This document shows, in pieces, positions 21,889 through 29,836 of a stretch of DNA of 37,166 nucleotides. Each line of letters opens with the position of its first letter. Position 1 is the first letter of the stretch. The DNA comes from CAVSIS01 sp963814875 (GTDB lineage Bacteria > Acidobacteriota > Thermoanaerobaculia > Thermoanaerobaculales > Sulfomarinibacteraceae), in contig CAWFFJ010000011.1 in the NCBI GenBank assembly GCA_963814875.1, forward strand, positions 1-37,166. The letters run 5' to 3'. The notes beneath the pieces were generated by a model that had not been told where the DNA came from, ran no database searches, and worked only from the letters and a program-made list of their open reading frames with translations. A program made the translations under genes and the position numbers.

Positions 21889-24771
21889 GTGCGGACCGGC
21901 TGGAGCCTCATGGCGTGCCTCCTGCTCGCGGTCACTGCGAACTCCCAGCACCTCACCACCGGCTCGATCGCCGGCCGGGTGCTCGGCGAGCAGGGGCGGC
22001 CGCTCAATGGCGCGACCGTGGTGGTGACCTCCCCGCAGGGCTCCACGACCCTGGCCACCGACGCCGGTGGCCACTTCCTCGCGCCCTATGTCGCCCCCGG
22101 AGCTTGCACAGTCCGTGCGGAGATGCCCGGGTACCGTGCGGCGGAGCGCCGCGACCTGGACGTTCGGCTCGGGCAGCGCATCGAGCTCGAGATCACCCTC
22201 GCGCCGGGCGCGTTCACCGAGACCGTCGACGTGACCGCGGCGGCGCCGACGCTCGACCTCGGCTCCGCCGCCGTCGGCCTCACCGTGAGTACCGACGACC
22301 TCGCCCGGGTGCCGGTCGGCCGCCAACTGGCCGACACGATCTACCTCGCGCCAGGCGTCTCCAACAGCGGCGGCGCGGGCCGCTCGAACCCGTCGATCTC
22401 CGGCGCGAGCGGGCTCGAGAACCAGTACCTGGTCGACGGGGTGAACATCACCAACGCCCGATACGGCGCGCTCGGCGTCTACACCAACCAGTACGGCTCC
22501 CTCGGCAACGGCGTCAGCTACGACTTCATCGACGAGGTCCAGGTGCAAACCGCCGGCGCCGGGGCCGAGACCCAGCAGTCAACCGGGGGCCTGGTCTCGG
22601 TGATCACCAAAAGCGGGTCGAACGAGCTCCACGGCAGCGTCTTCGCCTACGTCTCGCCCGCCTCGCTCGAGGGCAGCCGCCCGACGCTGACCCTCCTCAA
22701 CGGCGCGGTGAACACCACCGGCGAGTCGTCGAGCGAGCTCGGCTTCACCCTCGGCGGCCCGCTCGCCCGCGACCGGGTGTTCTACTTCATCGCCGCCAGC
22801 CACCGCGACCAGACGACGACCTTGCTTGCCCCGGAGGGCTTTCCGCTGCGCGCGCTCGGCGAGGTCGACCGCGACCGCACCGGGTACTCCTACGCCGGCA
22901 AGCTCACCTGGCTTCCGCGCGCAGATCACCGTCTCGAGCTGTCCGCCTTCGGCGACCCAACCCATGGCGGCACCGGCCCCCAAACGGCCGACGCGATGCT
23001 GTTCGGCTCGCCGAGCGCCTTCAGCTCGCTCGACTACGGCGGCCACAACCAGGGTCTGCAGTACCAGGGCGTCCTGCGCCCGGAGTGGCTGGTCGAGGCA
23101 GCGCTCGCCCACGCAGCCAGCAGCTTCGAGGAGCGTCCCTTGGTCGACGAGTGGCAGGTCACCGACGATACGGTGACGCCGGTCGAGATCAGCGGCGGGA
23201 AGGGACGCTACGAGTCCCAGAACATCGGCGACAGCCTCCAGCTCCACGCCCGATCGACCCACCTGCTGGGACGTCACGAGCTGTCCTACGGCTTCGGAAG
23301 CGAACGCACGACAGCCGATGCGATAGCAACCAGTACGGGTCCTTCCTTCGTGCTCGTCGACGGGCGCACCACGACGAGCGGCGCCCTGGTTGACATCCTG
23401 CCGGACCCGGTCTTCGGGCGGGTCTACCGGGTGACCCGCGCAGAGCTGGGGGGCGAGCGCTCGAGCACTGCCCGCTATGCCAGCGCCTTCCTCCAGGACC
23501 GCGCCACCCTCGGTACCTCGCTCACGCTGTCCGTGGGCCTGCGCTGGGAGCGCCAGGAGCTCGCGGGCTCCGCCGCGAGCTTCACCTTCGGCGACGACTG
23601 GGCGCCGCGGCTGGGGCTGGTGTGGGATCCCTCAGGCACGGGACGCACCAAGCTCTCCGCCAGCTGGGGCGTCTACCCCGCGCGGATCCCGAACGCCATC
23701 GCCGTCACCCTGCTCGGCGGCGGCGGCCGGGTATCGCGCGCCGACTACTTCGACGCGGGACTCACCGACCCGATCCCCGAGGGCGTCGACGCCGGCGGCT
23801 CGACCCGACACTTGATCCTCCGCAACACCTCGCCGGCGCTCATCGACCCGAGCGCGAGGGTGACCACGTCCGGGGAGTCGACCGTCGGCTTCGAGTGGGT
23901 CGCCGCGTCCGATCTGGTCCTCGGCGTGCGCTACCTCCACAGCGACATGACCCGGGTGCTCGAGGACGTCACCACCGCCTCGCTGTGGCTCACCTACGTC
24001 GGCACTGACAACGTCGAGTACCTGGTCACCAACCCACGCGCGGACTACCCGCCGACGGTCGACGGCATCGGGCGCTTCGTCGACCCGGTCCGACGCTACG
24101 ACGCGCTCGAGCTCACCGCAGACAAGCGTTTCTCCCACCACTGGTCGCTGCTCGCGTCCTACCGTTGGTCACGCCTGGTCGGGAACTACGAGGGCTTCTA
24201 CCGCAACGACGCCCAGCAGTCCCTGCCCGCGCTCACCGGGATCTTCGACTTCCCGCCCGACGACCCGACCTATGCCGAGTTCGGCGTGCCGCAGGAGGGA
24301 TTCCGCGGCGACATCCGCTACCTGGCCGAGGTCCGTCCGCTGCCCAACGACCGGCCCCACCAGGTCAAGCTGTACGGGACCTACCGCTTCGACTCCGGCA
24401 TCAGCCTCGGCGCGGCGTTCCAGGGCAGCAGCGGACGCCCGCTCACCCCGATGGCCGCGAGCCCGGTGTACGGGCGGGCCGGTGAGATCCCCGAGGCCCC
24501 GCGAGGGTCAGGCATCGAAACCGAGGACGGCTTCCTCCGCCGCACCCCGAACGAATGGACCTTCGACCTCCACAGCGACTACGAGCTCCCGCTGCGCGGC
24601 GGACGGCTGGTCTTCCTCGCCGACGTCTTCAACCTCTTCGATCGGACGGGTGTCACCGACTACGACCAGAACACCGAGCGGAGCTTCGGCGTGCTCAACC
24701 CCGACTTCGGCCGCCGCATCGCCTACCAATCCCCGCGCCAGGTCCGGCTCGCGGTCCGCTTCGAGCTCTAG
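21889..24771 (+). CDS. TonB-dependent receptor, Oar-like with CarboxypepD regulatory domain
   Basis: 960 residues from the GTG at 21889; the frame is open with an ATG at 21745, but residues before VRTGWSLMACLLLAVTANS look non-coding and that segment is a good signal peptide. Residues about 25-105 are a carboxypeptidase-regulatory-like beta sandwich (GSIAGRVLGEQGRPLNGATV ... EMPGYRAAERRDLDV). The plug domain follows (VPVGRQLADTIYLAPGV, NQYLVDGVNITNARYG, VSVITKSGSNELHGSVFAYV), then a long 22-strand barrel with a terminal RLAVRFEL. This Oar-like type is abundant in Acidobacteriota and Bacteroidota; ligands are mostly unknown and may be peptides or glycans. No TonB box could be identified with certainty. 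A hairpin overlaps its stop codon. Confidence 0.93.
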   Translation: MRTGWSLMACLLLAVTANSQHLTTGSIAGRVLGEQGRPLNGATVVVTSPQGSTTLATDAGGHFLAPYVAPGACTVRAEMPGYRAAERRDLDVRLGQRIELEITLAPGAFTETVDVTAAAPTLDLGSAAVGLTVSTDDLARVPVGRQLADTIYLAPGVSNSGGAGRSNPSISGASGLENQYLVDGVNITNARYGALGVYTNQYGSLGNGVSYDFIDEVQVQTAGAGAETQQSTGGLVSVITKSGSNELHGSVFAYVSPASLEGSRPTLTLLNGAVNTTGESSSELGFTLGGPLARDRVFYFIAASHRDQTTTLLAPEGFPLRALGEVDRDRTGYSYAGKLTWLPRADHRLELSAFGDPTHGGTGPQTADAMLFGSPSAFSSLDYGGHNQGLQYQGVLRPEWLVEAALAHAASSFEERPLVDEWQVTDDTVTPVEISGGKGRYESQNIGDSLQLHARSTHLLGRHELSYGFGSERTTADAIATSTGPSFVLVDGRTTTSGALVDILPDPVFGRVYRVTRAELGGERSSTARYASAFLQDRATLGTSLTLSVGLRWERQELAGSAASFTFGDDWAPRLGLVWDPSGTGRTKLSASWGVYPARIPNAIAVTLLGGGGRVSRADYFDAGLTDPIPEGVDAGGSTRHLILRNTSPALIDPSARVTTSGESTVGFEWVAASDLVLGVRYLHSDMTRVLEDVTTASLWLTYVGTDNVEYLVTNPRADYPPTVDGIGRFVDPVRRYDALELTADKRFSHHWSLLASYRWSRLVGNYEGFYRNDAQQSLPALTGIFDFPPDDPTYAEFGVPQEGFRGDIRYLAEVRPLPNDRPHQVKLYGTYRFDSGISLGAAFQGSSGRPLTPMAASPVYGRAGEIPEAPRGSGIETEDGFLRRTPNEWTFDLHSDYELPLRGGRLVFLADVFNLFDRTGVTDYDQNTERSFGVLNPDFGRRIAYQSPRQVRLAVRFEL

Positions 24772-24848
24772 CAGCCAGCAGGGCATAGGCCCTTGACGGT
24801 GACTGGGAGGTCAAGACGCGGTCGCGGGCCTCTGCCCTGCTGGCTGCT
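24770..24848. terminator. Large nested inverted repeat, bidirectional terminator candidate
   Basis: Arms 24770-24792 and 24826-24848 are complementary over 23 bp with one mismatch. Inside them a second stem, CTTGAC (24792-24797) with GTCAAG (24810-24815), is nested. The left arm begins within the TAG stop of the receptor gene. It lies between convergent genes and could stop transcription from both sides or protect the 3' ends. Confidence 0.65.
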
Positions 24849-24850
24849 TT

Positions 24851-24869
24851 GGATGCGCCGAGCGCATCC
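24851..24869. terminator. Second hairpin downstream of the methyltransferase
   Basis: GGATGCGC-CGA-GCGCATCC is a perfect 8-bp stem three bases from the large inverted repeat and 20 bp beyond the stop of the minus-strand methyltransferase gene. Confidence 0.5.
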
Positions 24870-24888
24870 TGGTGCGCAACTGACCGCG

Positions 24889-26025
24889 CTAACGACGTAG
24901 CAAGGCCAGGGACTCCACTTGGCGGGTCTGGGGCATCATGTCGACGGCCTGGACCGTGACCAGCTCGAAACCGCCCTTGAGGAGCACGGCCAGATCACGG
25001 GCGAGCGTGGTGGGGTCACAGGAGAGGTAGGCCAGCCGCCGAGCCGGTGAGTCGACGATCGCCTCGAGGGCGCGCGGGTCGGCGCCGACCGTTGAGGGGT
25101 TGAGGATCACGGCCTCTGGCTTCTCTGAGCGCAGTCGGCGCAGGGCGCGGTGGATCGGGCTGGCGAGGATTTCGACGTTGTCCACCCGGCCCGCCGTGAT
25201 TGACGCCCGCGCATCCGCCACCGAGCTCCTGACCCCCTCAACGCAGAGCACCCGGCGAAATCGCCGGCGCAGGGCGAGGCCGTGGGTGCCGACGCCGGCA
25301 TAGAGGTCGACGAGCAGGCTGCCGTCACCGAGGAACGCCTCCATCAGAGCGTGGATCTCGGGCAGGATGCCGAGGTTGACCTGGAAGAAGGAGCCCGGGG
25401 AGACCCGCAGCGACAGGCCGGCCAGCTCGACGTGGACCTCGCGGTCCCCGGCCAGCGGATCGATGCGTCCCTTGACGACCTGTGGGCCGCTCCCGGGGTT
25501 GAGGTTGACGGCGATGCCGGCGACGTGGGGACAGGCGTCGGCGATGGCCTCGACCGGAAAGCGGGGAAGGGTCGCGGCCTTGACCACCAGGGTCAGGTGC
25601 TGCCGTCTCGGGTCGCTGCCGCAGCGCAGGTCGATGTGACGCAGCTCGAAGGGGAATCGAACCGACGAGTTGAGCAGTCGGCGCAGACCGCGGGTGGTCT
25701 CGAGCAGCTCCGGTACCAGGACCCCGCAGTGCGGCGCGTCCACGACCTGACGGCTGCGGCGCTGGAAGTAGCCGAGCGCGGTCACACGGGCGCGGTCGCT
25801 GGAGATCGTCATCTTGGCCCGGTTCCGGTAGCCCTCGACCTGCGGCGACGCAAGGGTCGGCAGAACCCGGCGGCGGTCGATGCGCACCTGCTCGTTGAGC
25901 GCCTCCATCAGCCAGCGCTGCTTGCGCTCGAGCTGCGCCCGATACGGTTGGCGCAGCAAGGAGCAGGCGCCACACTCGACGCGGTGGGGACAGTCGACGG
26001 TTCGGTCGTCCGTGGCGGTCATCAT
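24889..26025 (-). CDS. RlmD/TrmA-family RNA uracil-C5 methyltransferase
   Basis: 378 residues. The N-terminus has a probable [4Fe-4S] set CPHRVECGACSLL plus a later Cys in DAPHCGVL, as in RlmD/RumA-type 23S rRNA (m5U) methyltransferases. The SAM-binding part shows VSPGSFFQVNLGI and LVDLYAGVGTHGLAL. The catalytic Cys is in YLSCDPTTLARDL and the general-base Glu in MPQTRQVESLALL. It lacks the usual N-terminal TRAM domain and has NPSTVGADP where most members have a Asp-Pro-Pro-Arg motif. The rRNA target is therefore likely but not certain. A TAGGCT box eight bases before the ATG pair at 26025/26022 may give a leaderless transcript. The next gene upstream starts in the same direction. Confidence 0.85.
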   Translation of the reverse strand: MMTATDDRTVDCPHRVECGACSLLRQPYRAQLERKQRWLMEALNEQVRIDRRRVLPTLASPQVEGYRNRAKMTISSDRARVTALGYFQRRSRQVVDAPHCGVLVPELLETTRGLRRLLNSSVRFPFELRHIDLRCGSDPRRQHLTLVVKAATLPRFPVEAIADACPHVAGIAVNLNPGSGPQVVKGRIDPLAGDREVHVELAGLSLRVSPGSFFQVNLGILPEIHALMEAFLGDGSLLVDLYAGVGTHGLALRRRFRRVLCVEGVRSSVADARASITAGRVDNVEILASPIHRALRRLRSEKPEAVILNPSTVGADPRALEAIVDSPARRLAYLSCDPTTLARDLAVLLKGGFELVTVQAVDMMPQTRQVESLALLRR

Positions 26026-26044
26026 CGCTGCTCAGCCTAACCTA

Positions 26045-26073
26045 CTTCTCACCGCGTCACGTCGCGAGGGCGC
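26045..26073. repeat. Dispersed repeat C, copy 2
   Basis: Matches 15661-15689 at 26 of 29 bases, in the same orientation. It sits in the 61-bp gap between the two methyltransferase genes. Confidence 0.6.
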
Positions 26074-26086
26074 AGCTCGTTCGATC

Positions 26087-26881
26087 TCAGTCATCGCCAC
26101 CCACGCGTGATGCGACGACGAACCGGCGGGTGAAGGGGAATGGCGTCCCCCACTCGCGTCGCGGGTACGCCTCACGCAGGAGAGCACCGAGCTGCTCCAG
26201 GAAAATCGGCCGTTCGGTGGGCTCGAGCGCCGCGAGCACGGGCCGCAGGGTGGTGCCCTCGAGCCAGCGCAGCACGGCGTCCTCGCCTTCCAGGACGTGG
26301 ACGTAGGTCGTGTCCCAGGCGTCGACCGAGCACCCCCGCTCGGCGAGATGCTCCACATACCACGCCAGCGCCATCGCGCCCGGAGCCCGTGCCCCGGCCA
26401 GGCGATCGCGCCACGCCGGGCTCGTCACCAGCTCCGCGACCGCCCGGTGGGACGGCGCCTCGGCGTTGGCCGGCACCTGGAAGGCGAGCACGCCGTCCGG
26501 CGCGAGCATCGCCAGCAACGCCTCGAGCAGCGACCCGTGATCGGGCAGCCAGTGAAAGACCGCGTTGGAGACAATCACGTCAGGCGCCACGGCGGGAGCC
26601 CAGCTCCGCACATCCGCGAGCACGAAGCCAAGCCGCCCGGGCCGGGCCCGCTGCCGCGCTCGCTCGAGCATTGCCGGCGAGGCGTCGACACCGACCACGA
26701 ACGCTCCCGGCCATCGCTCGAGCAGCGTCGCGGTGAGGGCACCCGGCCCGCAGCCGAGGTCGGCGACGACTCTGGGCGCCGAGTGTTCGACCCGCGCCAC
26801 AAGGTCGCGGAACGGGCGCGCGCGCTCGGCCGTGTAGCGCAGGTAGCGCTCGGGCGACCAGTCGTCCGCCGCAATCGTCAT
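26087..26881 (-). CDS. tam: Trans-aconitate 2-methyltransferase
   Basis: 264 residues. Tam methylates trans-aconitate with SAM, detoxifying this spontaneous aconitase inhibitor. Marks are the N-terminal DDWSPERYLRYTAERARPFR (family signature W.p..Y..f...R.rPa.dL), the SAM site VVADLGCGPGALTATL and VVGVDASPAMLERA, SNAVFHWLPDHGSLL with the conserved Ala-Leu-His/Phe-His-Trp substrate pocket, and LAFQVPANAEAPSH. The full Tam layout including the C-terminal WLEGTTLRPVLAAL region is present. Its ATG overlaps the stop codon of the aminotransferase gene upstream, so the two are co-expressed. Confidence 0.9.
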   Translation of the reverse strand: MTIAADDWSPERYLRYTAERARPFRDLVARVEHSAPRVVADLGCGPGALTATLLERWPGAFVVGVDASPAMLERARQRARPGRLGFVLADVRSWAPAVAPDVIVSNAVFHWLPDHGSLLEALLAMLAPDGVLAFQVPANAEAPSHRAVAELVTSPAWRDRLAGARAPGAMALAWYVEHLAERGCSVDAWDTTYVHVLEGEDAVLRWLEGTTLRPVLAALEPTERPIFLEQLGALLREAYPRREWGTPFPFTRRFVVASRVGGDD

Positions 26882-28101
26882 TCCGCCAGGGCCCGGGCGA
26901 GCCGGCGGCAGCCCTCGACGATGGCCGCCGGGTCGGCGAAGGTGAAGGCGAGGCGGGCGTGCTCGGCGTCGACCACCCGCCCGCCCACCTGCTCGTCCAG
27001 CTCGGGGTAGAACGCGACCCCGGGGACGAAGGCGACACCGTGGGCGACGGCACTGCGGAACAGGGTGGTCGCGTCGCGACCCGGAAAGCGCAGCCAGTGG
27101 AAGAACCCGCCGTCAGGCTCGCGCCACGAGGCCGCTCCCTCGGGAAGCTCGGCCCGGAGCGCCCGCTGCATCGCCTCGGCGCGGACCTTGTAGGTTGCGA
27201 TCACGTGCTCGAGGTGGCCCTCGAGGTGGCCGCGGCGGCAGTACTCCGCGACCAGCGCCTGGGTCACGCTTGGCGGGCACAGGTCGGAGCCCTGGCGCAG
27301 CATCACCATCGCCCGCACCAGCTCGGGCGGGCCGACCAGCCAGCCGAGACGCACGCCCGGCGCGAGCACCTTGGAGAACGAGCCCGCGTAGAGCACCCAC
27401 GGCGAGCCGGCGGCGAGGGCCGTGACCGCGGGCAGGGTCTCGCCGCGGAAGCGCACCCGGCCGTAGGGGTCGTCCTCGAGCACCGGGATTCCCAAGGCGG
27501 CGGCGAGCCCAACCAGTCGGCGGCGGCGCGCGAGGGTGAGGCACGCACCGGTCGGGTTGGCGAAGTCGGGCACCACGTAGACCAGCCTCGGACGCTTCCC
27601 GGTCTCCCGCTCGACCGCCGCGACGACCTCGGGCAGGGCGTCGACGAGCATCCCGTCGCCGTCCGAGGGCACCGCGGCGAAGCGCGCGCCCACGTTGCGC
27701 AGGCTGTGGAGCGCGCCGGGGTAGGTCGGCGCCTCGACCACCACCGTGTCGCCGGGGTCGAGGACCGCGCGCGCGAGCAGGTCGAGGGCCTGCTGCGACC
27801 CGGTGGTCACGAGCAGCTCGTCGCCGGCGACCGGACGTCCGAGGTGGGCGGTCATGCGCTCGAGCAGCACCTCGCGCAGCTCCGGCCAGCCCTCGGAGGC
27901 GCCGTACTGGAGCACCTCGCGGCCGCGCGCCGCGAGCACGTCGGCGCACGCCGCGAAGGCCTCGACCGGAAAGGCGTCGGGTGCGGGCAGACCGCCGGCG
28001 AAGGAGATCATCCCCGGCCGCCGGATGAGCGGAAAGAGCTCGCGGATCGGCGACGGCCGCATCCCACGCGCAAGGGTGGACAGGGCAAACGGCAGGCTCA
28101 T
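26878..28101 (-). CDS. PLP-dependent aminotransferase, class I (LysN/MocR-type)
   Basis: 407 residues of fold-type I aminotransferase without a DNA-binding domain. Marks: ISFAGGLPAPDAFPVEAF and LQYGASEGWPELREVLLERM at the N-terminus (typical of 2-aminoadipate/aromatic aminotransferases), TTGSQQALDLLARAVLDPGD, VVPDFANPTGACL (Asn and Pro of the pocket), LEDDPYGRVRFRG (Asp-Tyr contacting PLP) and AGSFSKVLAPGVRLGWLVGP with the Schiff-base Lys. The class includes LysN and multi-substrate aromatic or branched-chain enzymes, so the substrate is open. The ATG at 28101 follows GGAGG at a good distance; upstream frame is repeat DNA. A TACACT -10-like box is at 28124-28129 (minus strand). Confidence 0.92.
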   Translation of the reverse strand: MSLPFALSTLARGMRPSPIRELFPLIRRPGMISFAGGLPAPDAFPVEAFAACADVLAARGREVLQYGASEGWPELREVLLERMTAHLGRPVAGDELLVTTGSQQALDLLARAVLDPGDTVVVEAPTYPGALHSLRNVGARFAAVPSDGDGMLVDALPEVVAAVERETGKRPRLVYVVPDFANPTGACLTLARRRRLVGLAAALGIPVLEDDPYGRVRFRGETLPAVTALAAGSPWVLYAGSFSKVLAPGVRLGWLVGPPELVRAMVMLRQGSDLCPPSVTQALVAEYCRRGHLEGHLEHVIATYKVRAEAMQRALRAELPEGAASWREPDGGFFHWLRFPGRDATTLFRSAVAHGVAFVPGVAFYPELDEQVGGRVVDAEHARLAFTFADPAAIVEGCRRLARALAE

Positions 28102-28141
28102 GCCCGACCTCCAGGACCCGCGGAGTGTAGCGCGGGTACTC

Positions 28142-28190
28142 ACCACAGAGGCACAGAGGCTCAGCGCGGGCGGTGCCCGCAACCCAAGAG
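28142..28190 (+). repeat. Dispersed repeat A, intergenic copy
   Basis: ACCACAGAGGCACAGAGG followed by CTCAGCGCGGGCGGTGCCCG and CAACCCAAGAG. Its first part, read on the other strand, is the same sequence type that the insertion sequence at 704-2220 interrupts; its second part matches 13625-13655 with two differences. Confidence 0.7.
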
Positions 28191-28244
28191 GGCGATACGC
28201 CAGAGGTGAGAAGGTAAGAAGGTGAGGAGGCGAGGAGGGGGCTC

Positions 28245-28320
28245 GTAGGGGCGGAGCTTGCCTCCGCCCGGTGGGATCGGAGGTGTTCCCGGCACGGGCG
28301 CACGCAAGGTGCGCCCCTAC
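28245..28320. repeat. REP/BIME-like pair of GTAG hairpins
   Basis: Unit one: GTAG (28245-28248) followed by the hairpin GGGCGGAG-CTTGC-CTCCGCCC (28249-28269, sharing a G with GTAG in the run). Unit two, inverted: hairpin GGGCGCAC-GCAAG-GTGCGCCC (28296-28316) followed by CTAC (28317-28320). The two 25-bp units agree at 21 positions, and the four differences are paired changes within each stem that keep base pairing. A conserved GTAG at the foot of a hairpin, arranged in inverted pairs with a short spacer (26 bp here), is the hallmark of REP sequences and BIMEs mobilised by Y1 REP-associated transposases. No such transposase is in the window. Confidence 0.7.
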
Positions 28321-28407
28321 TCCAAACTGCTCACCTCTCAACCCTTCTCGGCTCAGCTGCCTGAGATCCTCAAAGAAATCTCACAGCCTCACCCGCTGAT
28401 GCGATCG

Positions 28408-28436
28408 CTTGGTGTCTTTGTGTCTTGGTGGTTCAG
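28408..28436 (+). repeat. Dispersed repeat CTTGGTGT...GGTTCAG, long copy
   Basis: CTTGGTGTCTTTGTGTCTTG followed by GTGGTTCAG. It resembles 478-498 with one additional 8-bp unit. Confidence 0.5.
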
Positions 28437-28521
28437 TCCATGCCTCTCGCGCCGTGCGGATCGAGCGACTGCCGCGGACCACCGCGAACCTCAACGGCCG
28501 CGCCCGGTGCCTTCGTCCGGT

Positions 28522-29829
28522 TCAGTCCGACGCGGCGAGATCGTCAACCGTGCCGAGCACCAGGGGCCTCGGCTCGACCGGCTCGTCGCCGAGGGTGAAG
28601 GCCGCGCGTACGCGTGCCGCGATCGCCTCGAGATCGACCACGCGCTCGCCGACGAGCACGTCGGCGAGGGGCTGGCCCGCCTCGATCCGATCTCCGATCC
28701 GGACCCGGACCACGAGCCCGGAGCCGTGCGCGAGCTCCTCGTCCCGCGTGCGACGACCGGCGCCGAGGTCGACCGCGATCCATCCCAGTGCCTCGCCGTC
28801 GACCGCGGTGACAGTGCCGGCCTTGGCCGCCGCGACCTCGGCCGTGCGCACCGGAAGCGCGAGCCTGTCGGGGTCGGGGTCGCCACCGTGAGCGCGGACG
28901 ATTGCCTCCCATGCCGCGAGCGCACGGCCGTCCGCGAGAACGCCTTCGAGCTGATGGCGGGCCTCGTCGCGGTCACGTCCGACCAGCACCGCCGCCTCCT
29001 CCGACAGCCGCAGCGAGAGCTCTCGCAGACGGACGTCGCCGCCTCCGGCGAGCACCTCGAGGGCGGCCCGCACCTCGCACGCCGTGCCGAGGGCCCGGCC
29101 GAGGGGCTCGCCCATGTCGGTGACCAGGGCCTCGCACGCTACGCCGCTGGCTCGCGCGGCGGCACGTAGCGACCTGCCCAAGCGGACCGCGTCCGTGGTG
29201 GTCTTCATGAACGCGCCGGCGCCGGCCTTGACGTCGAGAATCAGGGCGCCGGCCCCGAGGGCGAGCTTCTTGGACATGATCGAGCCGACGATCAAGGGCA
29301 GCGACGGCACCGTCCCGGTGACGTCGCGCAGTGCGTAGAGGGTGCGGTCGGCGGGGGCGATCTCGGCGGTCTGGGCGACAATCGCCGCGCCGCAGCGCTC
29401 GACCAGCTCGATGGTCTCGGACCGCGAGCGCTCGCAGTCGAAGCCCGGAATCGCGGCGAGCTTGTCGAGGGTCCCCTGGGAGTGGCCGAGGCCGCGACCG
29501 GCCATCATCGCGACCGGAACGCCGAGTCCGGCGAGCAGCGGTGCGAGCACGAGCGACACGGTGTCACCGACGCCGCCGGTCGAGTGCTTGTCCACGACCC
29601 CGGGCACCGACTCGGCGAGCCGCCAGGCCGCGCCCGAGTCGAGCATTTCGGCGACCAGGTCGCTGGTCTCGCCGTCGTCCATGCCGCGAATGCAGATCGC
29701 CATCAGCATCGCGGCGAGCTGCTCGGAGGGCAGGCCGCCGTCGGTGGCGCCGCGCACGAACCGCGCAATGGCGGCGCGGTTCAGACGGCCGCCGTCGCGT
29801 TTGGTGGCGATGTCCTCGACGAAGCTCAT
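28522..29829 (-). CDS. deoA: Thymidine / pyrimidine-nucleoside phosphorylase
   Basis: 435 residues, family-typical. The enzyme splits thymidine (or uridine) with phosphate to the base and (deoxy)ribose-1-phosphate in pyrimidine salvage. Marks: IATKRDGGRLNRAAIARFV at the N-terminus, the signature VPGVVDKHSTGGVGDTVSLV and VAMMAGRGLGHSQGTLDKL (phosphate and base binding), then SLPLIVGSIMSKKLALGAGA and LILDVKAGAGAFMKTTTDA, and a C-terminal Pyr-domain with VRTAEVAAAKAGTVTAVDG. KHSTGG carries the conserved Lys, Ser and Thr for phosphate. The pdp and deoA types cannot be separated with certainty. It is last of the minus-strand operon, 7 bp after the TPR gene. Confidence 0.93.
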   Translation of the reverse strand: MSFVEDIATKRDGGRLNRAAIARFVRGATDGGLPSEQLAAMLMAICIRGMDDGETSDLVAEMLDSGAAWRLAESVPGVVDKHSTGGVGDTVSLVLAPLLAGLGVPVAMMAGRGLGHSQGTLDKLAAIPGFDCERSRSETIELVERCGAAIVAQTAEIAPADRTLYALRDVTGTVPSLPLIVGSIMSKKLALGAGALILDVKAGAGAFMKTTTDAVRLGRSLRAAARASGVACEALVTDMGEPLGRALGTACEVRAALEVLAGGGDVRLRELSLRLSEEAAVLVGRDRDEARHQLEGVLADGRALAAWEAIVRAHGGDPDPDRLALPVRTAEVAAAKAGTVTAVDGEALGWIAVDLGAGRRTRDEELAHGSGLVVRVRIGDRIEAGQPLADVLVGERVVDLEAIAARVRAAFTLGDEPVEPRPLVLGTVDDLAASD

Positions 29830-29836
29830 GGTGCGG

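Larger units (their letters stand above)
28102..28521. other. Gene-free repeat island between aminotransferase and phosphorylase
   Basis: No real ORF is seen. From left to right it holds the aminotransferase promoter region, dispersed repeat A (28142-28190), purine-rich 8-bp units (GAGAAGGT, AAGAAGGT, GAGGAGG) at about 28207-28240, the paired GTAG hairpins (28245-28320), an inverted partner of the purine-rich part (CTCACCTCTCAACCCTTCTC near 28330), and a CTTGGTGT-type repeat (28408-28436). Several dispersed repeat types have thus piled up in 300 bp. Confidence 0.65.
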
